Shown: positions 15,338 to 24,402, counted from the first letter of the stretch. The stretch: DNA of 64,000 bases from Hymenobacter terricola (GCF_017921975.2 NZ_JAGEMO020000016.1:62001-126000), one strand, 5' to 3'. The notes: generated by a model not told the origin, from the sequence alone. Translations and numbers: made by a program.

Positions 15338-15850
15338 ATGCGCTTCAATTCAGTTGGTTTCGCCCTTTCGGTTGGTATGGCTTTAATCGTCGTGCTGTTT
15401 GGTTTCACCTTGTTGAGCGCGGCCGGCCTGGCTGGCTTCGCGGCCGATGAGGCTGAAGTTGCAAAGGCGCAAGGAGGTTGCGGGGTTATTGACAAACCGC
15501 TGGCTGCCAATGCTGTCGTAAACCTGCTACCAGCCGAGGCTAAATTGGCAGCTTTGGGCGATGCCCTATTCAAAAATAATTGCGCCCAGTGCCACGCTGT
15601 GGATGAGCAGGTAGTTGGCCCGGCCCTGGGCGGCATCACCAGGCGCCGGCCCATCGCATGGATATTGCCCTGGGTGAAGAATTCGAGCAAAGTGGTGGCC
15701 AGCGGCGACGAGTATGCCGCCAATCTGTTCAACAAATTCAACAAGCAGCAAATGCCCTCCTTTGCCCTTTCAGACCAGGAAATTGCTTCGATTGTGGCCT
15801 ATATCAATTCGCAGGAAGGGGCCTTGCCTGCGGTGGCTGCGGTGCGGTAA
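15338..15850 (+). CDS. Membrane-anchored mono-haem cytochrome c
   Basis: The protein has 170 residues. Residues 8-30 form an uncleaved helix or signal anchor. The haem site is CAQCH (Cys82, Cys85, His86), and Met139 in KQQMPSF is a good sixth ligand. The haem domain should face the periplasm and pass single electrons to an oxidase or reductase. A Gly/Cys stretch (QGGCG) precedes the domain. The last 47 bases overlap the end of the convergent gene at 15804. Confidence 0.88.
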   Translation: MRFNSVGFALSVGMALIVVLFGFTLLSAAGLAGFAADEAEVAKAQGGCGVIDKPLAANAVVNLLPAEAKLAALGDALFKNNCAQCHAVDEQVVGPALGGITRRRPIAWILPWVKNSSKVVASGDEYAANLFNKFNKQQMPSFALSDQEIASIVAYINSQEGALPAVAAVR

Positions 15851-16565
15851 CGCCGATTATTACGCCAAAATCACCGTCGGTCTGGGGCCAGCTGGCGGCT
15901 GGCTCATAGGTCCGCGACACAAACCCGTCGAGGTACAGGGCCTGCCGGCAGCCGGCTTTTTTAAAGTAATCAGCGAAGTCGTAGAAGCTTATTTTGGTTC
16001 TCGACATTGCCAGAAGCACTTGGTTATTGGGTAGGATTCCCACGCCATTGCGAATTTGCAAATTGGGGGAGCCCGGCCTGAAGGCGGGATGGATTTTGCC
16101 GTCGATAACCAGCATGGGGCCCGATTGGGTGGCGTAGGCCACGCGGCCATCGTTACGGAAATCCTCCGTTTTGCAAATGCGGGCGGTGGCCTCCGTTGTG
16201 AGGTAAAAAACGCCGTTGGGTTTCAGGTAGAAGTTGCCGGGGCCGGTGGTGGTATCCAGGGGCATGACGGTTTTTTGCGCCTGAATAAATAGCCCCTGGG
16301 GCGCGTAATTGGGGTTGAACATGCCCGCATTCATGGCGAAAACGAGGTTCTGGCCGTGCGCGTGGAGCCACTTTTTCAGGCCTTCCAGGCTTTTGAATCG
16401 CTGGTTTCGGTCATCTTTCCAATATAGTTTGAGTTGCTGCTGCCGCAAATCGACGCGGTAGCTGATGAAGGCCGGGCGGTTGGCCAGTTGGTGGGCGACG
16501 GCCACCAGCCCCGCAACCAGCGCAACGGTCAGGGCAATGAAAAGCAGGACTTTGGACTTGCTCAT
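15804..16565 (-). CDS. NAGPA-type phosphodiester glycosidase family protein
   Basis: The protein has 253 residues with an N-terminal helix (about 5-24) acting as signal anchor. The rest matches the phosphodiester glycosidase (NAGPA/DUF2233) family: NAGMFNPNYAPQGL, NGVGILPNNQVLLAMS and ALYLDGFVSR. The founding member uncovers mannose-6-phosphate by removing N-acetylglucosamine, but bacterial members act on envelope glycans of mostly unknown identity. It probably works in the periplasm. Its 3' end overlaps the cytochrome c gene by 47 bases on the other strand. Confidence 0.85.
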   Translation of the reverse strand: MSKSKVLLFIALTVALVAGLVAVAHQLANRPAFISYRVDLRQQQLKLYWKDDRNQRFKSLEGLKKWLHAHGQNLVFAMNAGMFNPNYAPQGLFIQAQKTVMPLDTTTGPGNFYLKPNGVFYLTTEATARICKTEDFRNDGRVAYATQSGPMLVIDGKIHPAFRPGSPNLQIRNGVGILPNNQVLLAMSRTKISFYDFADYFKKAGCRQALYLDGFVSRTYEPAASWPQTDGDFGVIIGVTAPQPPQARPLPAN

Positions 16566-16645
16566 TGATGTTTTGGCGGAATATGCCCGATAATATTGCC
16601 ATTATTGCCCTCGGCTGCGATAAATGTAGTAATGCAGGAGGGCCG

Positions 16646-16679
16646 TTGACCATCATGCCGCCCACCGGGCTTACATTTG
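16646..16679 (+). promoter_or_regulatory. Promoter of the small gene and ABC permease
   Basis: TTG at 16646-16648 and TACATTTG at 16672-16679, 23 bases apart. The start codon (GTG 16710) would follow a leader of about 25 bases. Confidence 0.45.
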
Positions 16680-16709
16680 CCCCGCTACCTCCACGCGCTC
16701 CATTTTCCC

Positions 16710-16967
16710 GTGACCGACCCCGAATTTGACCTGCTCGACGAACTATATTTCGTCACCCCTTTCCGCACGCTGCTCCAGAAAACCGGCCTGCCCGCGTCAG
16801 ACCTGGAAAACCAGCTGCGCAACCTGCTGGAGCACGGCCTGATTCGCAGCTACTGGCCCGACCCCGATACCGAGCTGGCCTACGAAACCACCTCCTTCGG
16901 CGCCATTGCCCGCGATGCCTCGTACCTGGCCTCCAAGGAAGGCCTGCTGCAGCACAACACCCGCTAG
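16710..16967 (+). CDS. Small conserved-looking protein upstream of an ABC permease
   Basis: The protein has 85 residues from GTG 16710; there is no ATG in frame. It is acidic and helical (DPEFDLLDELYF, LENQLRNLLEHGLIRSYW), with a winged-helix feel: the helix-turn-helix-like segment ends in a short beta hairpin (ELAYETTSFGA). It has no membrane segment. It stops two bases before the permease start, so it is likely cotranslated with it. The family is not recognised. Confidence 0.55.
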   Translation: MTDPEFDLLDELYFVTPFRTLLQKTGLPASDLENQLRNLLEHGLIRSYWPDPDTELAYETTSFGAIARDASYLASKEGLLQHNTR

Positions 16968-16969
16968 CC

Positions 16970-18172
16970 GTGGCCACGGCAGTTTCGGCAGCAGCGCCGG
17001 CCGCGCCCGTGAGCGCCGCCGCGGCCCGGCCGCCGGGGTACTACGTGCGTCAGCGCCTGTGGCAAAACCGGCCCGCCGTGGCCGGCCTGGCCTTTATTGC
17101 CCTCTGCACGCTGGTGGCGCTGCTCGGCTACTGGGTGCTGCCCGACAATTCACCCAACGCCAACCACGGCTTCGTGCAGGTGCAAAAGGAGCGGCCCGGC
17201 CTGCGCGTGCTGCTGCTGCGCCAGCCGCTGCCCGACTCGGCCCGCAACGGCCAAAACGCGGATAACATCTTCACTACCTGGCTGCATGGCCGCGAGCCCG
17301 CCGTGCAGGAAACGCCCATTGGCGGCTACCAGTTTGCGGGCGACTCCATCATCCTGAAGCCTCTGGGCGTGCATTCGGCCGACGCGGGCCGGCTGCGGCG
17401 CGTGGCGCTGGCGGCCGTGGTGGGCCACGCGGGCCCCGCTGCCGAGTTGCGACGTATTACCAAAGAAAGCCACCTGATAACCCGCACCTACGCCCTGGGC
17501 ACCGACAAAGCCGGGCGCGACGAACTGAGCCGCCTGCTGCTGGGCACGCGCATTTCGCTGGGCATTGGGCTGGTGGCGGTGCTCATTTCGCTGGTGCTGG
17601 GCATGGCCGTGGGCGCCGTGGCCGGCTATTTTGGCGGCTGGGTCGATTCGGTGCTGCTGGGCGTGATGACCGTGGTGTGGAGCATTCCGGGCATCATGCT
17701 GGTCATCGCCATTTCGCTGGCCCTGGATAGCAAGGGCGTGTGGGTCAGCTTTGTGGCCGTGGGCCTGACCATGTGGGTGGACGTGGCCCGCGTGGTGCGC
17801 GGCCAGATGCTGAGCCTGCGTTCGGCCACCTTCGTGGAAGCCGGGCGGGTGCTGGGGCTGCCCACGTCGCGCCTCATTGCGCGGCACCTGCTGCCCAACA
17901 TGCGCGGGCCGCTCATTGTGCTGGCCACCAGTAATTTTGCCGCCGCCATTCTGCTCGAAGCCGGCCTGAGTTTCCTGGGGCTGGGGGTGCAGCCGCCCGC
18001 GCCCAGCTGGGGCCTGATGGTGAAGGAAGGCTACGACCTGCTTGGCACCGAGGCCGGCCTGTGGCTCACGCTGCTGCCGGGCGCGGCCATTTCGCTGCTC
18101 GTGCTCAGCTTCAATCTTCTGGGTAACGGCCTGCGCGATGCTTACGACCCGAAAACCCCCGTGGCGGGTTAA
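16970..18172 (+). CDS. ABC transporter permease, DppC/OppC family
   Basis: The protein has 400 residues with a GTG start two bases after the previous stop. A first helix at about 35-56 is followed by a long external loop to about residue 170, then five helices. The ATPase-coupling EAA motif is clear in EAGRVLGLPTSRLIARHLLPN. DKAGRDELSRLLLGTRISLGIG is typical of peptide/nickel permeases. It imports oligopeptides or similar compounds with an ATPase and a second permease, none of which is encoded nearby. A neighbour phosphatase follows on the same strand. Confidence 0.9.
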   Translation: MATAVSAAAPAAPVSAAAARPPGYYVRQRLWQNRPAVAGLAFIALCTLVALLGYWVLPDNSPNANHGFVQVQKERPGLRVLLLRQPLPDSARNGQNADNIFTTWLHGREPAVQETPIGGYQFAGDSIILKPLGVHSADAGRLRRVALAAVVGHAGPAAELRRITKESHLITRTYALGTDKAGRDELSRLLLGTRISLGIGLVAVLISLVLGMAVGAVAGYFGGWVDSVLLGVMTVVWSIPGIMLVIAISLALDSKGVWVSFVAVGLTMWVDVARVVRGQMLSLRSATFVEAGRVLGLPTSRLIARHLLPNMRGPLIVLATSNFAAAILLEAGLSFLGLGVQPPAPSWGLMVKEGYDLLGTEAGLWLTLLPGAAISLLVLSFNLLGNGLRDAYDPKTPVAG

Positions 18173-18177
18173 GTTTG
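18170..18177 (+). promoter_or_regulatory. -7 element of the phosphatase gene, overlapping the permease stop codon
   Basis: TAAGTTTG matches TANNTTTG; its first three bases are the TAA stop of the permease. The phosphatase ATG lies 43 bases downstream. Confidence 0.45.
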
Positions 18178-18220
18178 TACCGTCGGGCGCGTGTTCCATC
18201 CACGTTGCTTACCTTACCTC

Positions 18221-19525
18221 ATGGCCTCTGCCGTTCCTCTTTCTGCCGCTGAGCTTTCGGCCGCTTCGGCCGCCCAAATCGCCGCCCGCGACGAGCAGCT
18301 CAAGCTGCTGCGGCGGCAGCTGCAGCTCAAGCAGTTCGAGCTGGATACCGTGCTCGGGGTGGCCCACGACATGACGGCCCGCGACCATTCGGTGGATGAG
18401 CTCTACCACATGCTGCGCCTCACCCTGCAGGGCCAGCGCAACGTGGTGCAGCTGCTGCTTTTCGCCCACGAGGGCCAGGATTTCCGCGTGCGCCTGGCCC
18501 TGGGTTGCGACATGGCTACCGCCGAAAAGCTCAAGCTCACCCGTGCCTTGCTCGATGCCGAAGTGAGAGAACCCCAGGCTGTTGAAGACCTGGGCCTGGG
18601 CCCCGCCTGGGACCGGTACGAGCTGGTTTTGCCCATTCTGCGCCTGCGGCAGGTGGTGGCCTACGTGTTTGTGGGCGGCCTGCGCTCCGACTACGACCGC
18701 CAGCAGCTCATTCCCTTCCTCACCTCGCTGGCCAACACCCTGATGGGGGCCGTCGAAAACCGCCGCCTGCAGGCCCAGCGCATTGCCGATGCGGCCGTGC
18801 GCAAGGAAATCGAAATCGCGCAGGAGGTGCAGGCCATGCTTTTTCCGCGCACCCTGCCCAACGACGGCCACCTGGCCATTGAGCGCAGCTACGTGCCCCA
18901 CACCGAAATCGGCGGCGACTACTACGACGTGGTCGACATCGATGCCGACCGCCTGCTGCTGTGCGTGGCCGACGTGAGCGGCAAAGGCGTGCCGGCCTCG
19001 CTGCTGATGTCGAACTTCCAGGCCGGGCTGCGCACGCTGCTGCGCCAGGGCGTGGAGCTGGCCACCATCGTGCCGGAGCTCAACCATTTGCTGTTTCGCA
19101 ACTCGGGCGGGGAGAAGTTCATCACCGCTTTCCTCGGCATCTACAACCGCTGCTCGCGCCGTCTGCAGTTCGTTAATGCCGGCCACAACGACCCGCTGCT
19201 GCTGGCTGACAACGGCACCGTGCAGCTGCTGAAGGACGGCACCGTCATGCTCGGCATCATGGAAGAGCTGCCCTTGCTGCGGGTAGGCGAGGTCGAAATC
19301 CCGCCCCATTCGCTGCTGCTGCTCTACACCGACGGCCTCACCGAGGTGTTCGATGCCGACAGCAACGAGTTTGGCGAAGACGGCGTGCTGGCCGTGCTGC
19401 ACCGCAACCGCTACCTGCCGCTGCCCAAGCTGCACCAGGAGCTGCTGCGCAGCATCAATGCCTTCAGCGCCCACAACGCCCAGTTTGCCGACGACGTGAC
19501 GATTCTCAGCTGCCGGTTCAAATGA
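18221..19525 (+). CDS. SpoIIE/RsbU-type PP2C serine phosphatase with GAF-like sensor
   Basis: The protein has 434 residues. ATG 18221 is chosen over the earlier GTG. A coiled-coil start (RDEQLKLLRRQLQLKQFEL) precedes a GAF-like domain at about 45-195. The linker EIEIAQEVQAMLFPRTLP and the SpoIIE domain follow, with metal-binding motifs GGDYYDVV, VADVSGKGVPASLLM, NAGHNDPLLL, YTDGLTE and FADDVTILSC. Such phosphatases dephosphorylate anti-sigma-factor antagonists (STAS proteins) in partner-switching control. No STAS or RsbW gene is nearby. It overlaps the next gene by four bases. Confidence 0.92.
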   Translation: MASAVPLSAAELSAASAAQIAARDEQLKLLRRQLQLKQFELDTVLGVAHDMTARDHSVDELYHMLRLTLQGQRNVVQLLLFAHEGQDFRVRLALGCDMATAEKLKLTRALLDAEVREPQAVEDLGLGPAWDRYELVLPILRLRQVVAYVFVGGLRSDYDRQQLIPFLTSLANTLMGAVENRRLQAQRIADAAVRKEIEIAQEVQAMLFPRTLPNDGHLAIERSYVPHTEIGGDYYDVVDIDADRLLLCVADVSGKGVPASLLMSNFQAGLRTLLRQGVELATIVPELNHLLFRNSGGEKFITAFLGIYNRCSRRLQFVNAGHNDPLLLADNGTVQLLKDGTVMLGIMEELPLLRVGEVEIPPHSLLLLYTDGLTEVFDADSNEFGEDGVLAVLHRNRYLPLPKLHQELLRSINAFSAHNAQFADDVTILSCRFK

Positions 19526-20106
19526 AGACACTGTTCCATCGGGTTGTGTGGACAACGGGATTTGTGTTCTTGATAGCTGCACAATCCCCTGATTCAGAAC
19601 CAAGCATTGCTGTGTTGGACCGGGAAAACGGGTTTGGCGGTGTTTGCTTTGGGTGCCTGGATACGCAGGTGCCCAGATTAACCCATACTCCGAGTGGTAT
19701 TGGCAAGCGGTGGCGTACCACCAAGTTATTCACACGCCAATCTGATACGGTTACGATTAGTGGGCAGGCCGTCGTTCCTACTTACTGGTTTCGTAACCAC
19801 CATTTTGAAGGCGTAACCATCGATGTAGGGCTCGCTCAGGCCGATGCCGTGTTAGCAGCCCTGAAGCGGAAATACGGCCCTTCTCAGCGCGATACGGCGG
19901 AAGCTGAAACGCACTATTGGCTGGGTGCCCGCACGTATATACTGTACGAGCGGACGTACCCCAAATCCCGAGGGTGGGAGCTACACATCAGTAGCTTAGC
20001 AATGCTCAATGAGCAAGTAGTGGAAACGGCGGTGCGAAGTCAGGCCCGGGCTAAGCTGGGCTGGCAGCCTGATTCGCTGGGCTTGCCGCGGCAGTTTCCC
20101 CGATAG
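19522..20106 (+). CDS. Hypothetical exported protein
   Basis: The protein has 194 residues and begins with ATG overlapping the phosphatase stop (ATGA), so the two are coupled. Residues 5-20 are hydrophobic and could be a signal peptide. Two cysteines lie in GVCFGCLD near residue 43. Base composition is clearly less GC-rich than that of the neighbours, which hints at a different origin. I do not recognise a family. The last 56 bases overlap the convergent ligase gene. Confidence 0.6.
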   Translation: MKTLFHRVVWTTGFVFLIAAQSPDSEPSIAVLDRENGFGGVCFGCLDTQVPRLTHTPSGIGKRWRTTKLFTRQSDTVTISGQAVVPTYWFRNHHFEGVTIDVGLAQADAVLAALKRKYGPSQRDTAEAETHYWLGARTYILYERTYPKSRGWELHISSLAMLNEQVVETAVRSQARAKLGWQPDSLGLPRQFPR

Positions 20107-21580
20107 ATTCGGTGCCGGGTTCCGCTTCCGCCAGCCACGAGTTGGCCCGAATCAACAAAGCCAGACACACGAAAAATACGGGCCCGATTTTGTCGACTTC
20201 CACCAGCTCGTTGAGCGTGAGGTGGAAGACGATGACCACCAGCGAAAGGGCCGCGGCCAGCACCACGCGCCGGATATCGGGCCGGTGGCGGGACTGGTGG
20301 TAGAGGCGTTCGGCCTGGAGCAGGGCCGTGGCAATGAGAATGACGAAAAGCAAAAAACCGGGCAGTCCCTGCTCGGCGAGTTGGAGCAGGAAGTAGTTGT
20401 GGGTGGTTGATTTTTCGGGGTTGTCGCTCACGTAGGTGCGGAAGCTTTTTACCGTGTAGCGCTTGTACTCGGGGTAAAAAGTGGCCGCGCCGCTGCCCAC
20501 CAGGGGTTTGTCGCCAATCATGCGGGCGGCGGCCACCCAGCGGTACACCCGCTCCATGCCCGACACGTCCTGCAATTTGTAGGTGGCTTCGAGGTGCTTC
20601 TCGAAATTTTGGCCGTTGAACACCGTGCGCTCGTAGTTGGGCGCGTATTCCATGAAATTATCGCCGCTCACGAAGTACACCACCGTGAGCGAGGTGCCCA
20701 CGGCCACGGCCAGCAGCACGAGCCGCGTGAGCCGCAGGCGCATCACCAGGTAAAACAAGCCCGCAATCGGAATCGACAGAATGGAAGCCCGCGTGTAGGA
20801 CGTGAGCAGGCCGAACAGCAGAATGCCCAGCGCCACCCGCCAGGCCAGCCGCGCGCCCATGTGGCGCGTGGCCTGCATGGCAAACCAGCAAAACGGAATC
20901 AGCAGCGCCAGCATGGTGGCGTAGATGACGTGGTTGCGAAAAAACGGATGCAGCGCCCAGTTAATCTGCTCGAAGGTGAAGCCCTTGGTGGCGTGGCGGC
21001 TGGCCACGTAAAACACGCTCAGACAGGCCCCGGCCGCGTACAGCGCCGCGAAGCGCCACGCCTCCTGGGGCCGTCGCACGATGAGCAGCGTGCCCACCAG
21101 AAACGGCCCGATGTACCACACCTTGGCCAGCAGGTACTTGATGGACTTCACCTTATCGACCGAAAAAACCGTGTCGACGGCCGTCCAGAGCAGCATCAGG
21201 GCCAGAATGATTACCAGCGGGTGCAGCCATTCGCGGCGGGGCAGGTGCCCCACGCCCAGCATGAGCGCGCCCCCCACGCAGGCCGTGAGGGCCAGCATCA
21301 AGGGCTCGGAGGGCACGTCCATGCTCAGGCCGCCGAAGAGGCTGATTTCCTGGGTGAACGGCAGAATGAAAAACAGCAGATAGTATATCCAGCGCCATTC
21401 TACCAGCGCTACCAGCAGGCCCACGGCCAGCAGGGCGGGCAGGAGCAGGGCCGGCAGCTGGGCCAGCGCCGCCGCCGCGCCGCCCACCAGCAGCAGCCCC
21501 ACAAACCCCATGAAGAGGAATTGCGGCCCGTCGAACCGTTGCCGAAGCCGGTGCAGCAGCGAGTTCAGCGAGGGGTTCAC
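20051..21580 (-). CDS. O-antigen ligase-like (Wzy_C) membrane protein
   Basis: The protein has 509 residues with about eleven membrane helices. The Wzy_C signature is present: SYTRASILSIPIAG and, after a long periplasmic loop, HNYFLLQLAEQGLPG. These enzymes join polymer to a lipid carrier or to lipid A outside the inner membrane. The GTG start overlaps the stop of the Wzz-like gene (GTGA), so both belong to one operon. The periplasmic loop (about 290-390) includes acidic and aromatic residues as in ligases. The protein could instead be a polymerase; the two are hard to separate by sequence. Confidence 0.85.
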   Translation of the reverse strand: MNPSLNSLLHRLRQRFDGPQFLFMGFVGLLLVGGAAAALAQLPALLLPALLAVGLLVALVEWRWIYYLLFFILPFTQEISLFGGLSMDVPSEPLMLALTACVGGALMLGVGHLPRREWLHPLVIILALMLLWTAVDTVFSVDKVKSIKYLLAKVWYIGPFLVGTLLIVRRPQEAWRFAALYAAGACLSVFYVASRHATKGFTFEQINWALHPFFRNHVIYATMLALLIPFCWFAMQATRHMGARLAWRVALGILLFGLLTSYTRASILSIPIAGLFYLVMRLRLTRLVLLAVAVGTSLTVVYFVSGDNFMEYAPNYERTVFNGQNFEKHLEATYKLQDVSGMERVYRWVAAARMIGDKPLVGSGAATFYPEYKRYTVKSFRTYVSDNPEKSTTHNYFLLQLAEQGLPGFLLFVILIATALLQAERLYHQSRHRPDIRRVVLAAALSLVVIVFHLTLNELVEVDKIGPVFFVCLALLIRANSWLAEAEPGTESIGETAAASPANQAASPA

Positions 21581-22644
21581 GCGGGGCGGATGGCCGCGGG
21601 CCGGTTGTGGCGGTAGAGCTCCAGCAGCGCGATAACGACTATCGAGAGCGCGAACGTGAGCAGCATGGAACCCAGCACGATGAGCGAGCGCACGGGCTTG
21701 AATTTTTTGGTGGCCGGGTAGGCTTTCTGCACCAGGTATACGCTCGAAATCCGCCCTTTGATGCTCAGCTCGGCCGATTCGTAGGCCGAGCGGGCCCCGA
21801 TGAGGCGGCTCTGCAGGTCAGCCACACGGGTCGTGAACATGGCCAGCGAGTCGGTGCCGGCCACGTAGCTTTCCAGGTTGATGAGGTTGCCGCCGTCGGC
21901 GCGGGTGAGGCCGCGCAGGGAGCGTTTCAGGCCGGCCACATCGCCGCCGCTGGCTTCGGCTTTGCGCAGCGCGGCTTCGGTTTCGATGAGCTGCTTCACC
22001 ATGTAGCGGCCCTGCATTTCGAGGCCAAAAATGCCGTAGTGGCGGCGGGCACCAACTAATTCGCGGCGGCTGCGCTCAAAGCTAGTGCTCAGGTATTCGT
22101 AGCGCTGGCGGTAGAGGTCGAGCACGTGGCGGCGGTTTTCCAAGGTCAGCTGCTGGTTCACCGAGTCGATGACCTGCACCAGCGTGTTGGCAACCTGGGC
22201 GGCCAGTTTTTTATCCTTGTCGATGAACGTTAGCTCGATGGCGTCGCGCTCGTTGTGCACGATGGACAGGTTGCCGGTAAACTCGCTCAGCACGTAGTTG
22301 TCGGTGGCATCGTCGCCGGGCGCGCCGGCCTTATAGTGCTTGTAAAGGTCGAATTTTTTGATGACCAGCTCGGCCACTGGCTGCGATTCACCGATGGTGA
22401 TGGCCCGGTCCAAATCTTCGGCCCGGCCGCCGAGCTCCAGCTTACCGCCTTCCACAAGCCGGTCAGGGTCAGTGGTTTGCGGGTTGGTGGGGATGAAAAT
22501 AGCGGTGGACCGGTACACGTTGGGCAGTAGCAGCGAGACTACAATGCTGACGAGAGCGGCCAGGGCAACGGCCCCGGCCACGAGGTTTTTCCAGCGGTTG
22601 ATAATGGGCCCGAGGCCCACCAGCGAGAAAGAAGGTGCAGACAT
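21577..22644 (-). CDS. Wzz/GumC-type polysaccharide chain-length protein
   Basis: The protein has 355 residues. ATG 22644 is chosen; the longer open frame to 23451 lies antisense to the flippase and is spurious. Helices at about 17-40 and 318-345 flank a large periplasmic domain rich in coiled coil (RHVLDLYRQRYEYLSTSFERSR in two pieces), the layout of Wzz/polysaccharide co-polymerases that set polymer length. No Walker motifs are present, so it is not a fused tyrosine kinase. It is translationally coupled to the ligase. Confidence 0.88.
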   Translation of the reverse strand: MSAPSFSLVGLGPIINRWKNLVAGAVALAALVSIVVSLLLPNVYRSTAIFIPTNPQTTDPDRLVEGGKLELGGRAEDLDRAITIGESQPVAELVIKKFDLYKHYKAGAPGDDATDNYVLSEFTGNLSIVHNERDAIELTFIDKDKKLAAQVANTLVQVIDSVNQQLTLENRRHVLDLYRQRYEYLSTSFERSRRELVGARRHYGIFGLEMQGRYMVKQLIETEAALRKAEASGGDVAGLKRSLRGLTRADGGNLINLESYVAGTDSLAMFTTRVADLQSRLIGARSAYESAELSIKGRISSVYLVQKAYPATKKFKPVRSLIVLGSMLLTFALSIVVIALLELYRHNRPAAIRPA

Positions 22645-22710
22645 ACAGAAGGGAACGCCACTCAACCCGGCACGTGTAATTAATTGAGCGGGAAGCGGGA
22701 AAGTGGCGGG

Positions 22711-22718
22711 CAAAGATA
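22711..22718 (-). promoter_or_regulatory. -7 element of the wzz-ligase operon
   Basis: The minus strand reads TATCTTTG, a full consensus match, with a leader of about 60 bases before ATG 22644. Confidence 0.5.
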
Positions 22719-22770
22719 GCCGGAAAATGGCCCGGTGCGGTAGTTTTTGCGGCTGCCCCGGCGTGGTGCG

Positions 22771-22778
22771 TAGCTTTG
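22771..22778 (+). promoter_or_regulatory. -7 element of the flippase gene
   Basis: TAGCTTTG matches TANNTTTG. It faces the divergent wzz promoter about 55 bases away. Transcription would start near 22783, upstream of the conserved N-terminal flippase sequence. Confidence 0.45.
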
Positions 22779-22896
22779 CGAAACTGGCACCGGGTGCCGG
22801 TTTTCGAATTCTGGTCTTTCCTCTGGCTCTAGCTCCCTCGTCGGCATCAAACGGTTTTTCGGCAATATCAGCTTCGTCGTCCTGCTCAACCTGCTG

Positions 22897-24285
22897 GTGA
22901 AACCCGGCTGGGTGGTGGTCGAAAACCTGGTGCAGGACCGGCTCGGGCACGCCACATTTGGGCTCATCACGGCGCTTTCGGCCCTCACGCTGGTGGTGGC
23001 CGCCATCTCCGATTTGGGCCTCACGCCCTATTCCGTGCAGCGGGTGGCCGCCGAGCCCCGCTTCATGGCCGAAACCTTCCCCACGCTGCTGCCCCTGCGC
23101 GGGGCGCTCAACTTTGTGGCCCTGGCCGCCATGCTGGCCGTGGGCTGGGTGCTGGGCTACCGCGGCTCCGAGCTGCTGCTGCTGCTGCTGGCCGTGGGCG
23201 CGGCGCTGCTGCTGGCGCAGTACGGGCAGTTTTTGCGCGGCACCCTGCAGGCCCACCAGAAATTCAATACCGACGCCGTGCTCTCGGTGGTGGAGAAATT
23301 TCTGCTGCTCGGGGCCGTGCTGGTGCTCATTCCCATTGGCCTCACGCTGCCCAACTACGTGGGGGCGCGGCTGGCGGCGGCGGCCCTCTCCACGGCCCTG
23401 CTCTACGGGCTGATGACGCGCTTTTTCGGCCGGGTGCGGTACCGCTGGCACGGCCCGCTGGCCCGCACTGCCCTGCGTGCCAGCCTGCCCTTCGCCCTCA
23501 TGACGCTGCTCTACGGGGTAAATGAGCGCATCGACATGGTGATGCTCGAACGCCTGGCCTCACCCACCGAGGCCGGCTACTACGCCGGGGCCTACCGCTG
23601 GGTCGATGCCGTGATGATGTACGCCTGGACGGTGCTGCCGCTGTTTTTTGCCAAGTTTGCCAGCGTGCCGAAGGATGCGGTGGCCCAGCGCCAGCTGCTC
23701 TGGTTCGGGCAGCGCGTGCTCACGCTGCCGCTGCTGTTTGTGGTGGCCTTCGTGCTGTTTCGGGGCGAGGTGGTGTTCTGGCAGTTCAGCCACAGCAGCC
23801 CGGCCGAAGTGGCCCGCATGACGCTCTGCCTGAAGATATTGTTCGTTAACGTGCTGGTGCACGCCTTCTTCGCCATCTACAGCACGCTGCTCACCAGCAC
23901 CACCCACGAGCGGGCCGTGAGCTGGCTGGTGGCCGGCAGCATCATCCTCAACATCGGCCTGAACCTGGTGTTTCTGCCGCGCTTCGGGGCCGTGGCCGCT
24001 TCGGTCGATACACTTATTTGCGCGGCGGCCGTGTCGGTGGGCTACCTGGTGCTGGTGGCGCGGCGCACGAGCGTGGGGGTGCCCTTCGGCTTGCTGGCCC
24101 GGCTGCTGCTGGCGTTTGGGCTGCTGTGCGGGGCGTGGTACGGGCTGCAGTATGGCCTGGGCCTGCGCTGGTGGGTCGAAGCCGGCATCATGGCCGTGGT
24201 GTTTGGGCTGATTGTGCTGGGCACCGGGCTGGTGCGCGGCAGCGAAATCGACCAGCTGCTGCCGAGAGGACGAGTTGAAAATTGA
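22897..24285 (+). CDS. Wzx-like polysaccharide flippase (MATE/MOP superfamily)
   Basis: From GTG 22897 the protein has 462 residues with 12-14 helices; NERIDMVMLERLASPTEAGYYAGAYR is typical of Wzx proteins (shown here as NERIDMVML, then EAGYYAGAYR). It should flip lipid-linked sugar repeats across the inner membrane. The same frame extends upstream to about 22846 with family-like sequence (IKRFFGNISFVVLLNLLVKP), yet no ATG, GTG or TTG is found there. The real start is therefore unresolved: a rare start codon such as ATC 22846, or a truncated N-terminus starting at the GTG. Confidence 0.85.
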   Translation: MKPGWVVVENLVQDRLGHATFGLITALSALTLVVAAISDLGLTPYSVQRVAAEPRFMAETFPTLLPLRGALNFVALAAMLAVGWVLGYRGSELLLLLLAVGAALLLAQYGQFLRGTLQAHQKFNTDAVLSVVEKFLLLGAVLVLIPIGLTLPNYVGARLAAAALSTALLYGLMTRFFGRVRYRWHGPLARTALRASLPFALMTLLYGVNERIDMVMLERLASPTEAGYYAGAYRWVDAVMMYAWTVLPLFFAKFASVPKDAVAQRQLLWFGQRVLTLPLLFVVAFVLFRGEVVFWQFSHSSPAEVARMTLCLKILFVNVLVHAFFAIYSTLLTSTTHERAVSWLVAGSIILNIGLNLVFLPRFGAVAASVDTLICAAAVSVGYLVLVARRTSVGVPFGLLARLLLAFGLLCGAWYGLQYGLGLRWWVEAGIMAVVFGLIVLGTGLVRGSEIDQLLPRGRVEN

Positions 24286-24297
24286 GAATTAAAAAGA

Positions 24298-24389
24298 ACG
24301 TCATGCTGAGCGGAGCCGAAGCATCTCTACCGCGCAAGTAATTAATTAGTGTTGAGGTAGAGATGCTTCGGCAGGCTCAGCATGACGTT
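24298..24389. repeat. Long hairpin repeat, family 1 (copy 1)
   Basis: AACGTCATGCTGAGC at 24298 pairs with its inverse ending at 24389; arms of about 38 bases contain GAAGCATCTCTACC and surround an AT-rich loop. It lies between the flippase and the GT1 gene. Confidence 0.8.
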
Positions 24390-24402
24390 CACCATCATTC
24401 AT

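Noticed and set aside
24382..24402. Extra N-terminal codons of the GT1 gene starting with ATG in the hairpin repeat
   Set aside because: These codons lie in the repeat arm; the next ATG (24403) gives the normal family start.
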